Shown here piece by piece: positions 17,327 to 25,907 of a DNA stretch of 64,000 nt (position 1 is its first letter; every line of letters begins with the position of its first letter). Source of the DNA: Alphaproteobacteria bacterium (lineage in GTDB: Bacteria; Pseudomonadota; Alphaproteobacteria; UBA6615); the NCBI GenBank assembly GCA_039980135.1, contig JBDXCV010000013.1, positions 1 through 64,000 on the forward strand, given 5' to 3'. Below the pieces are notes generated by a model. It saw only the letters and a program-made list of their open reading frames with translations, did not search any database and had not been told where the DNA came from. The translations under genes and the position numbers were made by a program.

Positions 17327-18018
17327 GATGCGTTCCGCTCCTTGCCGATCTCGTACCAGCCGGTGACATAGTAGGTATCCACGAAAACCCCGGGTGTCAC
17401 GATGACCTCCGGGTCGAGATCGTCGATTTCGACATCTTCCTGGACTTCGACGATGGTGTGGGCGGCGGCCATGGCCATGATCGGGTTAAAGTTCCGGCCG
17501 GTCTTGCGGTAGATCAGGTTGCCGCGTGGATCGACCCTGTAGGCCTTGATCAACGCGAAATCGCCAACCAGCGGCTTTTCCAGCACGTAATCCTTGCCGT
17601 CGACATTCATGGTTTGCTTGCCGTCGGCCAGGTCGGTGCCGACGCCGGTCGGGGTCAGGAATCCGCCGAGACCGGCACCCGCCGTGCGCATGCGTTCGGC
17701 CAAAGTGCCCTGGGGTACGATCTCGAGTTCGATCTTGCCGGCGTCGTATAGTTCCTTGAAAACAAAGGACTCCTTGGCCCAGGGGAAGCTGCAGATCAGC
17801 TTTGCCACACAGCCTTCCTCGAACAACCGCGCGATGCCGCTGTGGCCGGTGCCGGCGTTGTTGGTGACGATGGTGAGGTCGCGGCGATTGAGGTCGCAGA
17901 CCCCGTCGATCAGGATTTCGGGCACGCCCGGTTGACCGAAGCCGCCGATGAGCAGGGTCGCGCCGTCGGGTACCCGGCTGACCGCATCTTCGAGGGTTTC
18001 GGCTTTCTTGTTTTTCAT
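17323..18018 (-). CDS. 3-oxoacid CoA-transferase, subunit A
   Basis: A 231-residue CoA-transferase subunit A. Family segments are DGATLLIGGFGQPGVPEILI, TIVTNNAGTGHSGIARL and GVGTDLADGKQ. It pairs with the overlapping downstream subunit B gene and begins eight bases after the DUF35 gene ends. The family includes ScoA/AtoD/PcaI types, and no feature distinguishes them here. Clustering with a thiolase-like protein suggests degradation of a branched or cyclic keto acid. Confidence 0.93.
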   Translation of the reverse strand: MKNKKAETLEDAVSRVPDGATLLIGGFGQPGVPEILIDGVCDLNRRDLTIVTNNAGTGHSGIARLFEEGCVAKLICSFPWAKESFVFKELYDAGKIELEIVPQGTLAERMRTAGAGLGGFLTPTGVGTDLADGKQTMNVDGKDYVLEKPLVGDFALIKAYRVDPRGNLIYRKTGRNFNPIMAMAAAHTIVEVQEDVEIDDLDPEVIVTPGVFVDTYYVTGWYEIGKERNAS

Positions 18019-18026
18019 GGTTCCGA

Positions 18027-18416
18027 CTAGGCAGGAGTGAAATACGGAGCAGGGCGACCGTCGGGGCCTTCCCGGAAGGTTACGGTGACCCGGTCACCCA
18101 CGGCAACATTTGCATCTCCGGCGAGCCCGCCCATCATCCGGAAACCTTCGTCCAGATCGACGAGCAGGACGGTGTAGGGCGCGTTATCTGCGAAGGCCGG
18201 CGGGGCGCGATGCACGGTCGTGCAGGCATAAATGCTACCCGCACCCTTGGACACTGCCCAGGCCGGGTCGGGTGCGCCGCATGCCGGGCAGATGGCGCGA
18301 GGATAAAAGATCGACGCCTCGCACGCCCCGCATTTGCGATAGCGGAGCTCACCTTCGGCGGCGCCTGCCCAATAGGGATCGCCGTCTGGATCGATGGGTT
18401 GGGTCTCGTTGGCCAT
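18027..18416 (-). CDS. Zn-ribbon/OB-fold DUF35 protein
   Basis: A 129-residue protein beginning at MANETQPIDPDG (18416); a longer frame would run into the upstream gene. The N-terminal rubredoxin-like zinc ribbon has CGACEASIFYPRAICPACG (four Cys), followed by an OB-fold (VHRAPPAFADNAPYTVLLVD). DUF35 proteins act as partners of thiolase-like and acyl-CoA enzymes. In steroid side-chain degradation the DUF35 partner is required for Ltp2-type retro-aldolase activity. It starts four bases after the thiolase-like gene, so the two products probably form a complex. Confidence 0.92.
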   Translation of the reverse strand: MANETQPIDPDGDPYWAGAAEGELRYRKCGACEASIFYPRAICPACGAPDPAWAVSKGAGSIYACTTVHRAPPAFADNAPYTVLLVDLDEGFRMMGGLAGDANVAVGDRVTVTFREGPDGRPAPYFTPA

Positions 18417-18420
18417 ATCG

Positions 18421-19566
18421 CTACTCCACACCCAGAATACAGGTCGAGTTCGAAGACAGGACACCGCCCGTACCGCTGATCAATGCGATCACCGCGTCGG
18501 CGACCTGGCGTGCGTCGCATTCGCCACGCAGTTGGCGGACGGCCTCGATAATCAGGAAGATGCCGTATTGCCCCGGATGGCAGTAGGAAAGCCCGCCGCC
18601 GTTGGTGTTCAGCGGAAATTCGCCGCCGGGGCCAGTCCGGCCGTTCGCCAGGAACGCGCCACCTTCGCCCGGCTTGCAGAAGCCCAGGGATTCAAGCGTC
18701 AGCAGCACCGTAATGGTGAAGCTGTCGTAGATCTCGGTGACGTCAATCTGGTCATGGGTCACGCCGGCCATGGCGAAGGCGCGTTTGCCCGATTTCGCCG
18801 CCGGGGTGACCGTGAGGTCCGGCATTTCCGAAATCTGCGCGTGGGACAGGGATTCACCCTGGCCGAGCAGCCAGACCGGCGGTTTGTCGAGAGTTCTGGC
18901 GACGTCGGGGCTAACTACCACCACCGCACCGCCGCCGTCGGTAAACAGGCAGCAATCCAGGCGGTGCAGGGGGCTGGCGATCATCCCGGAATCCAGCACC
19001 TCGTCACGGGTCAGAGGATCGCGCCGGTAGGCCTTGGGATTAAGACCGGCCCAGGCACGGGTGGAGACGGCGAGATCGGCGAGCTGTTCGGATGTCGTGC
19101 CGTACTCGGCGAAGTGCCGCGAGGCTGCCAGCGCGTAGGCACCAACCGGTGTCGGCAGGCCGTAGGGGGCCTCATACTGGTATCCGAGGTCGTTGCGGAT
19201 CTGGAAGATGTACTTGTCCTGTTTGGAGCGCTGGGTGCTGCCGTAGAGGATCACCGCGACCTTGCAGAGCCCCGCCTGGATCGCCGCGGCGGCATGGCCC
19301 AGGTGAAACTCGAAAGAGGCGCCGCCGACCGAGGTGCTGTCGGCATAGCTGGGTTGTACGCCCAAATACTCCGCGATCTGGAGCTGGGGCAGGCGGCCCC
19401 ACGCGCCCGAGACCAGAATCCCGTCCACATCGGACTTTTCCAGCCCGGCGTCGGCCAGCGCCGCGGCGAAGGCCTCGGCCTGCAGCGTGAGAACGGTGGA
19501 ATCCGGGACGACGCCGAGGCGGGATTCCGCAACCCCGGCGATGGCGCAGGCTTTCTTCAGGCTCAA
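18421..19566 (-). CDS. Thiolase-fold protein lacking the usual nucleophilic Cys (SCP-x/Ltp2-like)
   Basis: A 381-residue thiolase-superfamily protein of the SCP-x/lipid-transfer group. Around residues 77-84, where active thiolases have the acyl-accepting Cys, the sequence is STSVGGAS with no Cys. The C-terminal half keeps GGGLSYCHPGQYG (the His of the GHP-type motif) and a Cys near the end (STCILGV). It heads the operon with DUF35, CoA-transferase and SDR genes. Without the nucleophilic Cys it is unlikely to be a normal thiolase. By analogy with Ltp2 it may be a retro-aldolase acting with the DUF35 protein; that role is inference. Confidence 0.88.
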   Translation of the reverse strand: MSLKKACAIAGVAESRLGVVPDSTVLTLQAEAFAAALADAGLEKSDVDGILVSGAWGRLPQLQIAEYLGVQPSYADSTSVGGASFEFHLGHAAAAIQAGLCKVAVILYGSTQRSKQDKYIFQIRNDLGYQYEAPYGLPTPVGAYALAASRHFAEYGTTSEQLADLAVSTRAWAGLNPKAYRRDPLTRDEVLDSGMIASPLHRLDCCLFTDGGGAVVVVSPDVARTLDKPPVWLLGQGESLSHAQISEMPDLTVTPAAKSGKRAFAMAGVTHDQIDVTEIYDSFTITVLLTLESLGFCKPGEGGAFLANGRTGPGGEFPLNTNGGGLSYCHPGQYGIFLIIEAVRQLRGECDARQVADAVIALISGTGGVLSSNSTCILGVE

Positions 19567-19707
19567 ATCAAATCCCCCATCGCCGCAGCATATGTTTATT
19601 GGTTTTTATGCGTATGCGCTTTGCGACGAATTATGTCCAAGTGCCCGCAGGAGTCCATGCTGATGGGCGCATGGCGAGCACCCGATGGGGTGTGTGGGTG
19701 AGTGGTA

Positions 19708-20778
19708 TTAGGCGCCGGCCAGCTTCTGGATGAGCTGTTCTGCGAGCCAGTCGGTGTAAATCTCGGCCCCGGTCCGCAAGACATGCCCGGGATCGTGCCA
19801 GTGCTCTTCGGTCAGTTGTTCCGGCAGGTTTGAATCCGAATATTCGATGCATCGGATGGCGGGCGTTCGTTCGCAAATGGCGGCTTGATGGGCGCGCCGG
19901 AAGGCGTCGAGGATCGGCGGCGTGAAATACAACGCGTGCTTGATGCCGAGTTTCGGGAGAGCTGCGGCCTGTCGTTCGCGCCAGCGCAGGGTCGCGTCAA
20001 GGACATCGGCCTTGGCCACGAGCACCGGGAAATCCTTGCGGGATATGCTTGGGACTTTTTCCGCATCGAATCCGCGGCTCGGCGTATCGAATGGTTGATA
20101 AGCGTTTCGCACCCGAAGGGAATCACGGTGTTTGGCGTGGCCGGCGAACCCGATATTGAATATCCGGTAGAAAACGTGGCGGGCATAGGTTTGTAAATCG
20201 TGGATCTTGTGGCGCGCGGGGCGGTTCGACTCCATCAAATGTTCGAAGGCCAGCCAGGCATGATCACCATTCATGAAGCGAATCCCGCTGGCCTTGTTTT
20301 CCTTGTTTGCACCGAACTCAATCTTGGCTTCTGTCGAAACCTCAAACAGGACGGCAATCGGGATGCGGTCGGTCTCTCGAAGATATTCCTTGAGGAACGC
20401 ATCATGTTCGAACGCGAAGAAGCCGCCGGCCGCGATAAACCGCACATCGTAGGGGAAGCCGGCCTTTTCCAGTGCCGCTTCGAGCCGATCATCATCGATG
20501 GCGTTGGCCGAGCGACTCGAACCGATAATCAGGACGTCGAGCCGTTTCTCCGATGGGTTCCGTCGGAGTTCCGCCGTAACTTCGTCAACATGTGTGGCGC
20601 GCACGAGGCCCAGTCCCCAGGCTGTCACGTCCGTGAGGCCTACAAAGACAATGAACCCGACGACGCTCCCCGCCAGGAGCTGAAAGGATTGCGCCTTTGT
20701 CGGTAGCCGCGTGCGCAATACCTGAATCGCCACAAGAGTGATGGCGCCGAACAGCAGAATGATCTCTATATTGTTCAC
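19708..20778 (-). CDS. SGNH-like membrane-anchored protein paired with MBOAT
   Basis: A 356-residue protein with two N-terminal hydrophobic segments (about residues 1-20 and 30-55) and a periplasmic domain. IIGSSRSANAI carries the SGNH-type GxSxS nucleophile region, and HWHDPGHVLRTGAEIY near the C-terminus fits the DxxH catalytic pair. It is divergently transcribed from an MBOAT gene 71 bases away. Such MBOAT-SGNH pairs acylate extracellular polysaccharides or other surface polymers (AlgI with AlgX/AlgJ, DltB with DltD). The acceptor here is unknown. The family assignment rests on motifs only. Confidence 0.72.
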   Translation of the reverse strand: MNNIEIILLFGAITLVAIQVLRTRLPTKAQSFQLLAGSVVGFIVFVGLTDVTAWGLGLVRATHVDEVTAELRRNPSEKRLDVLIIGSSRSANAIDDDRLEAALEKAGFPYDVRFIAAGGFFAFEHDAFLKEYLRETDRIPIAVLFEVSTEAKIEFGANKENKASGIRFMNGDHAWLAFEHLMESNRPARHKIHDLQTYARHVFYRIFNIGFAGHAKHRDSLRVRNAYQPFDTPSRGFDAEKVPSISRKDFPVLVAKADVLDATLRWRERQAAALPKLGIKHALYFTPPILDAFRRAHQAAICERTPAIRCIEYSDSNLPEQLTEEHWHDPGHVLRTGAEIYTDWLAEQLIQKLAGA

Positions 20779-20849
20779 GAACTGAATCTCTTTGCGGGTG
20801 TGCCTTTAGTCTACCCGATTACACCAATGGATGGATTACGGCGCTCGCG

Positions 20850-22271
20850 ATGCTGTTTACCGATGCCAGATTCGCCGTTTTCTTCATATTCTGTTTTGCA
20901 GTCTATTGGCTGTTAGGCCGGACGGACCATCGCCACCATTTCCTGCTGGTGATGAGTTATCTGTTCTATGCCGCGTGGGATTATCGGTTCCTGACGCTGA
21001 TTATCTATGCGACGGCCGTTGCCTATGTCGCAGCCAAGCTTCTCGCAAAGTCCGAGGGCGCTCAAAGACGACGCAAGATTCTGTTGATAGCCGTCGGTCT
21101 CGAGCTCGCAAGCCTGTTCTTCTTCAAGTATTTCGGGTTCGTATTTGAGAGCCTGTCGGCGGTTATAGGGGTTCTGTTTGAAGGCCCGGATTTGCCGATC
21201 CCGGACATTCTGCTGCCGGTGGGGATCAGCTTCTTCACATTCCAGGCGATCAGCTACATCGTCGATGTCGGGCGCGGCGACACGCGTATGTCGTCCAACC
21301 CGCTCGATGTCGCGCTCTACATTGCATTCTTCCCGCAACTGGTCGCGGGCCCGATCGTCCGGTCCACGGACTTCATGCCTCAGCTTGCCGAAACCAAAAC
21401 CCTGAATTGGGACGGTTTCATTCATGGTGCGGCGGTCTTCCTGCTGGGCTTTTGCTACAAGGCCGCAATCGCCGACAATCTGGCGCTCGTGGTGGACCCG
21501 GTCTATGCGGACCCGGCGGAATGGTCACGGCTTTCGCTTTGGGTCGCGGCATTGGCTTTCCACAGCCAGATCTACTTCGATTTTGCAGGCTATTCCTGGA
21601 TGGCGATCGGGGTGGCGCTGATGCTGGGGTTCGAGCTACCACGCAACTTCAACTATCCCTACATCGCCCGGAATATCCGCGACTTCTGGCAGCGCTGGCA
21701 TATTTCGCTCTCCACATGGCTGCGCGATTATCTCTATATCCCCCTCGGTGGGAGCCGGCGTGGCGCATGGCGCTTCGTGTATGCCGCCATGGTCACCATG
21801 ATCCTCGGCGGCATCTGGCACGGTGCCTCGTGGAATTTCGTCCTGTGGGGTGTCCTCCACGGGGTCGCAATCGTGGGCTTTCGTTTCCGGAAACACATCC
21901 CTCTGCTGAGCGGAATAGCGTGGGGCTCGCCTGTTACGCGTCTGGTTCTTGGGCTCGCGATCACGCAGTTATGGGTGTTCTTTCTCTGGATCCCGTTCCG
22001 CGCCGATACATTGGCGGATACGACCTTCTTCGTTTCCAAGATGTTCGGATTTGGCATATCGGACGGCGAGCGTGGCTATCCGGTCTGGATGCTCGTCGTG
22101 GTCCTGCTGCCGGTGCTGGTCGACACGATGGCCGGCGCGAAGGTCGAAAGGCTGCGCAAGTTGCAGCCGGGGGCACCCTTCGTCTACGGCATGATCGCGG
22201 GTGCGGCGTTTGCCTTGATGCTCGTGTTACTGCCGCTTGATAGTTCGCCGTTCATCTACTTTCGGTTCTAG
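20850..22271 (+). CDS. MBOAT family O-acyltransferase (AlgI-like), copy 1
   Basis: A 473-residue multi-pass membrane protein starting MLFTDARFAVFF. Family hallmarks are LPVGISFFTFQAISYIVDV, FFPQLVAGPIVR, FWQRWHISLSTWLRDYLYIP and GGIWHGASWNFVLWGVLHG; the last holds the catalytic His. It is expected to move an acyl group, usually acetyl, from the cytoplasm to a surface polymer with an SGNH partner. Partners are the divergent SGNH-like gene on its left and possibly the one on its right, with which it is convergent. Confidence 0.93.
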   Translation: MLFTDARFAVFFIFCFAVYWLLGRTDHRHHFLLVMSYLFYAAWDYRFLTLIIYATAVAYVAAKLLAKSEGAQRRRKILLIAVGLELASLFFFKYFGFVFESLSAVIGVLFEGPDLPIPDILLPVGISFFTFQAISYIVDVGRGDTRMSSNPLDVALYIAFFPQLVAGPIVRSTDFMPQLAETKTLNWDGFIHGAAVFLLGFCYKAAIADNLALVVDPVYADPAEWSRLSLWVAALAFHSQIYFDFAGYSWMAIGVALMLGFELPRNFNYPYIARNIRDFWQRWHISLSTWLRDYLYIPLGGSRRGAWRFVYAAMVTMILGGIWHGASWNFVLWGVLHGVAIVGFRFRKHIPLLSGIAWGSPVTRLVLGLAITQLWVFFLWIPFRADTLADTTFFVSKMFGFGISDGERGYPVWMLVVVLLPVLVDTMAGAKVERLRKLQPGAPFVYGMIAGAAFALMLVLLPLDSSPFIYFRF

Positions 22272-22296
22272 GTATTTCCGTTCGGCACGGTGGTGC

Positions 22297-23256
22297 CTAA
22301 TTGCCGAGAACCAGTTCCTTCACCACATGCGCGGTGAATCGCTTGGACCCCAGATGGTTGAGGTGCGACGCATCGTAGAAGTCCTCATCCGTCCAGGTGT
22401 CATCGAACGCGTAGGATTTGTAGGTAACGCCGACCCGGGCCGCGATGGCGGCCATCGTGTCGTCGAATTCGCGGATGGCACGCGCGTCGGGGGCGTCCGA
22501 GGATTTCGCCGATTCCATGTAGGTGGCCGCGTACGGGCCATGGACCACAATCAGGCGCCCGACACGGTCGCGCAGTTCGGCAAGTGACTGCTCGACCACA
22601 TCTTTTCGCGGCCCATCAATGCGCCAGTTGGTGTACCAGCGGCCGTCCAGCCTCGGGACCGCCCGGTTGAACTTCCGTTCGACGGCCTTGTAGCGGTCCT
22701 CGGTTATGGGCTCGCCGCTCAAGTCGCGCAGCTTGTGTGGCCGTGGCCGACCGGCAGCCTGCAGGCGTATCTGGTCGGCGACATAGTCGAACAGCATCGA
22801 AGGGTTGTCGGGTAAAAACTCGATCAGAAGCCGAACCGGGTTTGTCTCGGCCATCATCGCGTATGTGTAATACCCCCCTTGTTTGAGGCCGTTGTTCAGC
22901 ATGAATGGGGACATGCTGATAATCACAGTGGCGTCGGCAAAATGGTCGGGGTAGGCGAGGACGGTCTGTAGCACTTCGGGCGGATCGCCCGCACCGACAC
23001 CTATATTACTGGCCTTGCCGACGGGCCAGCCGAGAATTTTCTCGGCCGTCGCCGGGTCGAACCCGCGCTCACTTCGGCTGTCGCCGGCGAAAATGAGTTC
23101 CGGATTATGTGCCAGACGGCCCGAGCGTTTGCCCGCATTCGGGTCGAAGAAGGCGTCTCCCAATATGCTCAGCAGCAGCACCATCACCGGAAGAAACGCG
23201 ACCAGCGGAAGCAGGACGTAAAGGGCCACCCATCGTTGGAAGATCGTAAGGCGCAT
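22297..23256 (-). CDS. SGNH-like membrane-anchored protein paired with MBOAT, copy 2
   Basis: A 319-residue protein with one N-terminal membrane anchor (about residues 10-35) and an extracytoplasmic domain. LIFAGDSRSERGFDP is the GDSxS block, and the C-terminal DASHLNHLGSKRFTAH supplies DxxH. Its ATG directly abuts the stop of the upstream MBOAT gene, with no spacing, so the two are translationally coupled. It is a distant functional analogue of the protein at 19708-20778, with little obvious sequence similarity outside the motifs. It probably completes acyl transfer to an unknown surface polymer. Confidence 0.78.
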   Translation of the reverse strand: MRLTIFQRWVALYVLLPLVAFLPVMVLLLSILGDAFFDPNAGKRSGRLAHNPELIFAGDSRSERGFDPATAEKILGWPVGKASNIGVGAGDPPEVLQTVLAYPDHFADATVIISMSPFMLNNGLKQGGYYTYAMMAETNPVRLLIEFLPDNPSMLFDYVADQIRLQAAGRPRPHKLRDLSGEPITEDRYKAVERKFNRAVPRLDGRWYTNWRIDGPRKDVVEQSLAELRDRVGRLIVVHGPYAATYMESAKSSDAPDARAIREFDDTMAAIAARVGVTYKSYAFDDTWTDEDFYDASHLNHLGSKRFTAHVVKELVLGN

Positions 23257-24735
23257 CTAGAACTCGAAGTAGAGAAATTCAGTGGGTTCGGCGATCGCGA
23301 AAATCCCCAGTACCAGCGTGGCGACAAATGCCAAGCCCCACACTAGACTGGGCCGCCACCGCAGCGCGAGAAGCGCGGGTCCCGTTGCGTATCGATTGAA
23401 GTTTAGCGCGGGTCGGTATTTCGACATCAATTCTTGCGTGTTCGGCAGACCCAGCGCGATGACGGCGGCCACCCCCAGATAACCGGCCTGTTCCCAGCCG
23501 AAGGTAAGTCCGTCCGTCGCGAGCGATGTGGCGGTGTCGACAGCGATCATCGCCGTGACAATCGTAAATGCGCCATCGGTGGTATCGGCGCGGAAAAACA
23601 CCCAGGCGAAGATCACCGCCAGGAAGCTCAAAGCCCAGCAGGCAAGTCGGCCATATGCCGTCTCCACCGACCGACCGCCACGCAGTTTCCGCCACGCGTG
23701 ATTGACGATGAGAAAAATGCCGTGCAGGCCGCCCCAAAGAATGAATCCCCAGCCCGCCCCGTGCCAGAGACCGCCGAGCAACATCGTGATGAGCAGGTTG
23801 ATGTAGCGTCGCGCCGGCCCACGCCGATTCCCGCCGAGCGGAAAATAGAGATAGTCCCGCAGAAATCGCGACAGGGTTATGTGCCAGGTCCGCCAGAATT
23901 CGATGATGCTGGTGGCTTTGTAGGGAGACGCGAAATTCAGGGGCAGGCGGACGCCGAACAAGCGGGCAAGTCCGATGGCCATGTCCGAATAACCGGAAAA
24001 ATCGAAATAGAGCTGAAAAGTGAATGACAACGCGCCGGCCCATGCGGCGAGGAAGGAGATCGGCGCACCCGCATCCGCTGCGGCGAAAACGGGGCCCCCG
24101 AAGGAGCCCAGAGGGTCCGCGATAAGCACCTTCTTGCTCAGCCCGATCACAAAGATCGTGGCCCCGATGGCAATGTTCGCCGCGCGCGGTCCGGCCAGCC
24201 GCTTGAGTTGGCCCAGCATTTCGCTGTGGTGCACGATGGGGCCGGCGATCAGCTGCGGGAAAAAGGCAACGAACAGCGCATATTCAATGAACCGGTGAGG
24301 CTGGACCTGGCCGCGGCGGCTGTCCACGAGATAGGCGATCTGCTGAAACGTGAAAAACGAGATCGCGATCGGCAGTACGATCCGGGTCCATTCAAACGCC
24401 GATCCCGTGACCTGCGAGACGTTCTCCAGAAAGAAATTTGCGTATTTGAAATAGGCGATGGTGGCGAGGTTGCCGGCGATTCCAAGGAGCAGCAGTCGGC
24501 CGCCGACGCGGGTCGATCCGGCGGCGCGGATGCGCTGCGCCAGGACATAGTTGATGACGATCGATCCGATCAAAAGGATCAGGAAATTCGCGTTCCAATG
24601 GGCATAGAAGACGAAGGATGACAGCAGCAGCCACACCAGCAACGCATCGCGCCGCGCAATTCGCGACAGCAACACTGCGCCAGCCAGCACAATCGGCAGG
24701 AACACAAAGATGAATAGGTAGGAGTTGAACAGCAT
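23257..24735 (-). CDS. MBOAT family O-acyltransferase (AlgI-like), copy 2
   Basis: A 492-residue multi-pass membrane protein starting MLFNSYLFIFVFLPIVLAG, the canonical AlgI-like N-terminus. It contains LPIAISFFTFQQIAYLVDS, FFPQLIAGPIVHHSEM, FWRTWHITLSRFLRDYLYFP and GGLWHGAGWGFILWGGLHG with the catalytic His. It forms a two-gene unit with the adjoining SGNH-like gene. With the first MBOAT it gives two complete acyltransferase modules within 5 kb. The 155-base gap upstream should hold divergent promoters for this gene and the GST-like gene, though no clear boxes were identified. Confidence 0.94.
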   Translation of the reverse strand: MLFNSYLFIFVFLPIVLAGAVLLSRIARRDALLVWLLLSSFVFYAHWNANFLILLIGSIVINYVLAQRIRAAGSTRVGGRLLLLGIAGNLATIAYFKYANFFLENVSQVTGSAFEWTRIVLPIAISFFTFQQIAYLVDSRRGQVQPHRFIEYALFVAFFPQLIAGPIVHHSEMLGQLKRLAGPRAANIAIGATIFVIGLSKKVLIADPLGSFGGPVFAAADAGAPISFLAAWAGALSFTFQLYFDFSGYSDMAIGLARLFGVRLPLNFASPYKATSIIEFWRTWHITLSRFLRDYLYFPLGGNRRGPARRYINLLITMLLGGLWHGAGWGFILWGGLHGIFLIVNHAWRKLRGGRSVETAYGRLACWALSFLAVIFAWVFFRADTTDGAFTIVTAMIAVDTATSLATDGLTFGWEQAGYLGVAAVIALGLPNTQELMSKYRPALNFNRYATGPALLALRWRPSLVWGLAFVATLVLGIFAIAEPTEFLYFEF

Positions 24736-24890
24736 CGTTTTGTGTCTACCGCGTGTGCCGGTGTATCGTCATCGTCAATCACCCGCACCTTGCGGAGTAC
24801 ACCCGATTCCAGCGGATGAAATGCCATCATGGCTTGCTGTTCAGGGATTTTCACCTAGTTTACAGAAATACAGATAAAGGGAATTGCACA

Positions 24891-25859
24891 ATGGCGATGC
24901 TGGTCGACGGTCAATGGGTTGAAGAGAACGAAACCAAAAACAAGACCGACAAGAGCGGCGCCTTCAAACGCACCGATTCCTCGTTCCGCAACTGGGTAAC
25001 CGCCGACGGTGCGCCGGGACCGAGCGGCGAGGGCGGCTACGTACCGGAACGCGGTCGCTACCATCTCTACATTGCGATGAACTGTCCCTGGGCGCATCGC
25101 ACCCTTCTGACGCGTACGTTCAAGGGCCTGGAAGACGTCATCACCCTCGACAAGACCGTCCCGCGCCGAAATGACCAGGGCTGGTACTTCGACGACGACC
25201 ATGTCGATAACGTGCTCGGCATGTCGGCGCTGCATCAGGTCTATACGGCATCCGACCCGCAGGCCACGACCCGTGTCACGGTCCCGGTGTTGTGGGATCG
25301 GGAGAGCGAAAGCATCGTCAGCAATGAATCCGCTGAAATCATCCGGATGTTCAATGGTGCATTCGATGCATTCTCGAACAATGAACGCGACCTGTATCCC
25401 GACGCGTTGGCCGACCAGATCGAAGAATGGAACGAGCTGATTTATCAGACGATCAACAATGGCGTATATCGCGCCGGTTTTTCGATCGCCCAGGATGCCT
25501 ACGAGGGCGCGGTTCGCGATGTTTTCGCGACCATGGACAAGCTCGATGCCCATTTGGCCCATAACCGTTACCTGTGCGGAGATCAGTTTACGGAGGCCGA
25601 TGTCCGTCTGTTCCCGACGATGATCCGGTTCGACGTTGCCTATTACGGTGCGTTCAAGTGCAATTTGCGGCGCCTGATCGACTATCCGAACCTCTGGGCC
25701 TACACGCGCGAGATCTACCAGATGCCGGGGATCGCCGACACGGTCGACCTCGACGTCTACAAACGCGGTTATTACTCGAAGAGCCCGCAGCGCAACCCGA
25801 GCGGCGTCGTTCCGCTGGGCCCGGCAATCGACCCGTGCGTGCCGCACGGGCGGGGGTAG
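24891..25859 (+). CDS. Glutathionyl-hydroquinone reductase-like GST (Xi class, YqjG/ECM4-like)
   Basis: A 322-residue protein from the ATG at 24891, with AAAGGG about eight bases upstream. Near residue 63 the motif NCPWAHR carries the catalytic Cys of Xi-class enzymes, which use Cys in place of Ser/Tyr. SAEIIRMFN is the thioredoxin-fold glutathione-contact segment, and the C-terminal helical domain includes CGDQFTEADVRLFPTMIRFD. The family uses glutathione to reduce glutathionyl-hydroquinones in the cytoplasm, protecting against quinones. It is a single gene followed 48 bases later by an antiporter gene. Confidence 0.9.
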   Translation: MAMLVDGQWVEENETKNKTDKSGAFKRTDSSFRNWVTADGAPGPSGEGGYVPERGRYHLYIAMNCPWAHRTLLTRTFKGLEDVITLDKTVPRRNDQGWYFDDDHVDNVLGMSALHQVYTASDPQATTRVTVPVLWDRESESIVSNESAEIIRMFNGAFDAFSNNERDLYPDALADQIEEWNELIYQTINNGVYRAGFSIAQDAYEGAVRDVFATMDKLDAHLAHNRYLCGDQFTEADVRLFPTMIRFDVAYYGAFKCNLRRLIDYPNLWAYTREIYQMPGIADTVDLDVYKRGYYSKSPQRNPSGVVPLGPAIDPCVPHGRG

Positions 25860-25907
25860 AGTCGCGCCGGCGCCGTCAATCATGCGCGGCAATGGAGCGT
25901 TGCTGGG

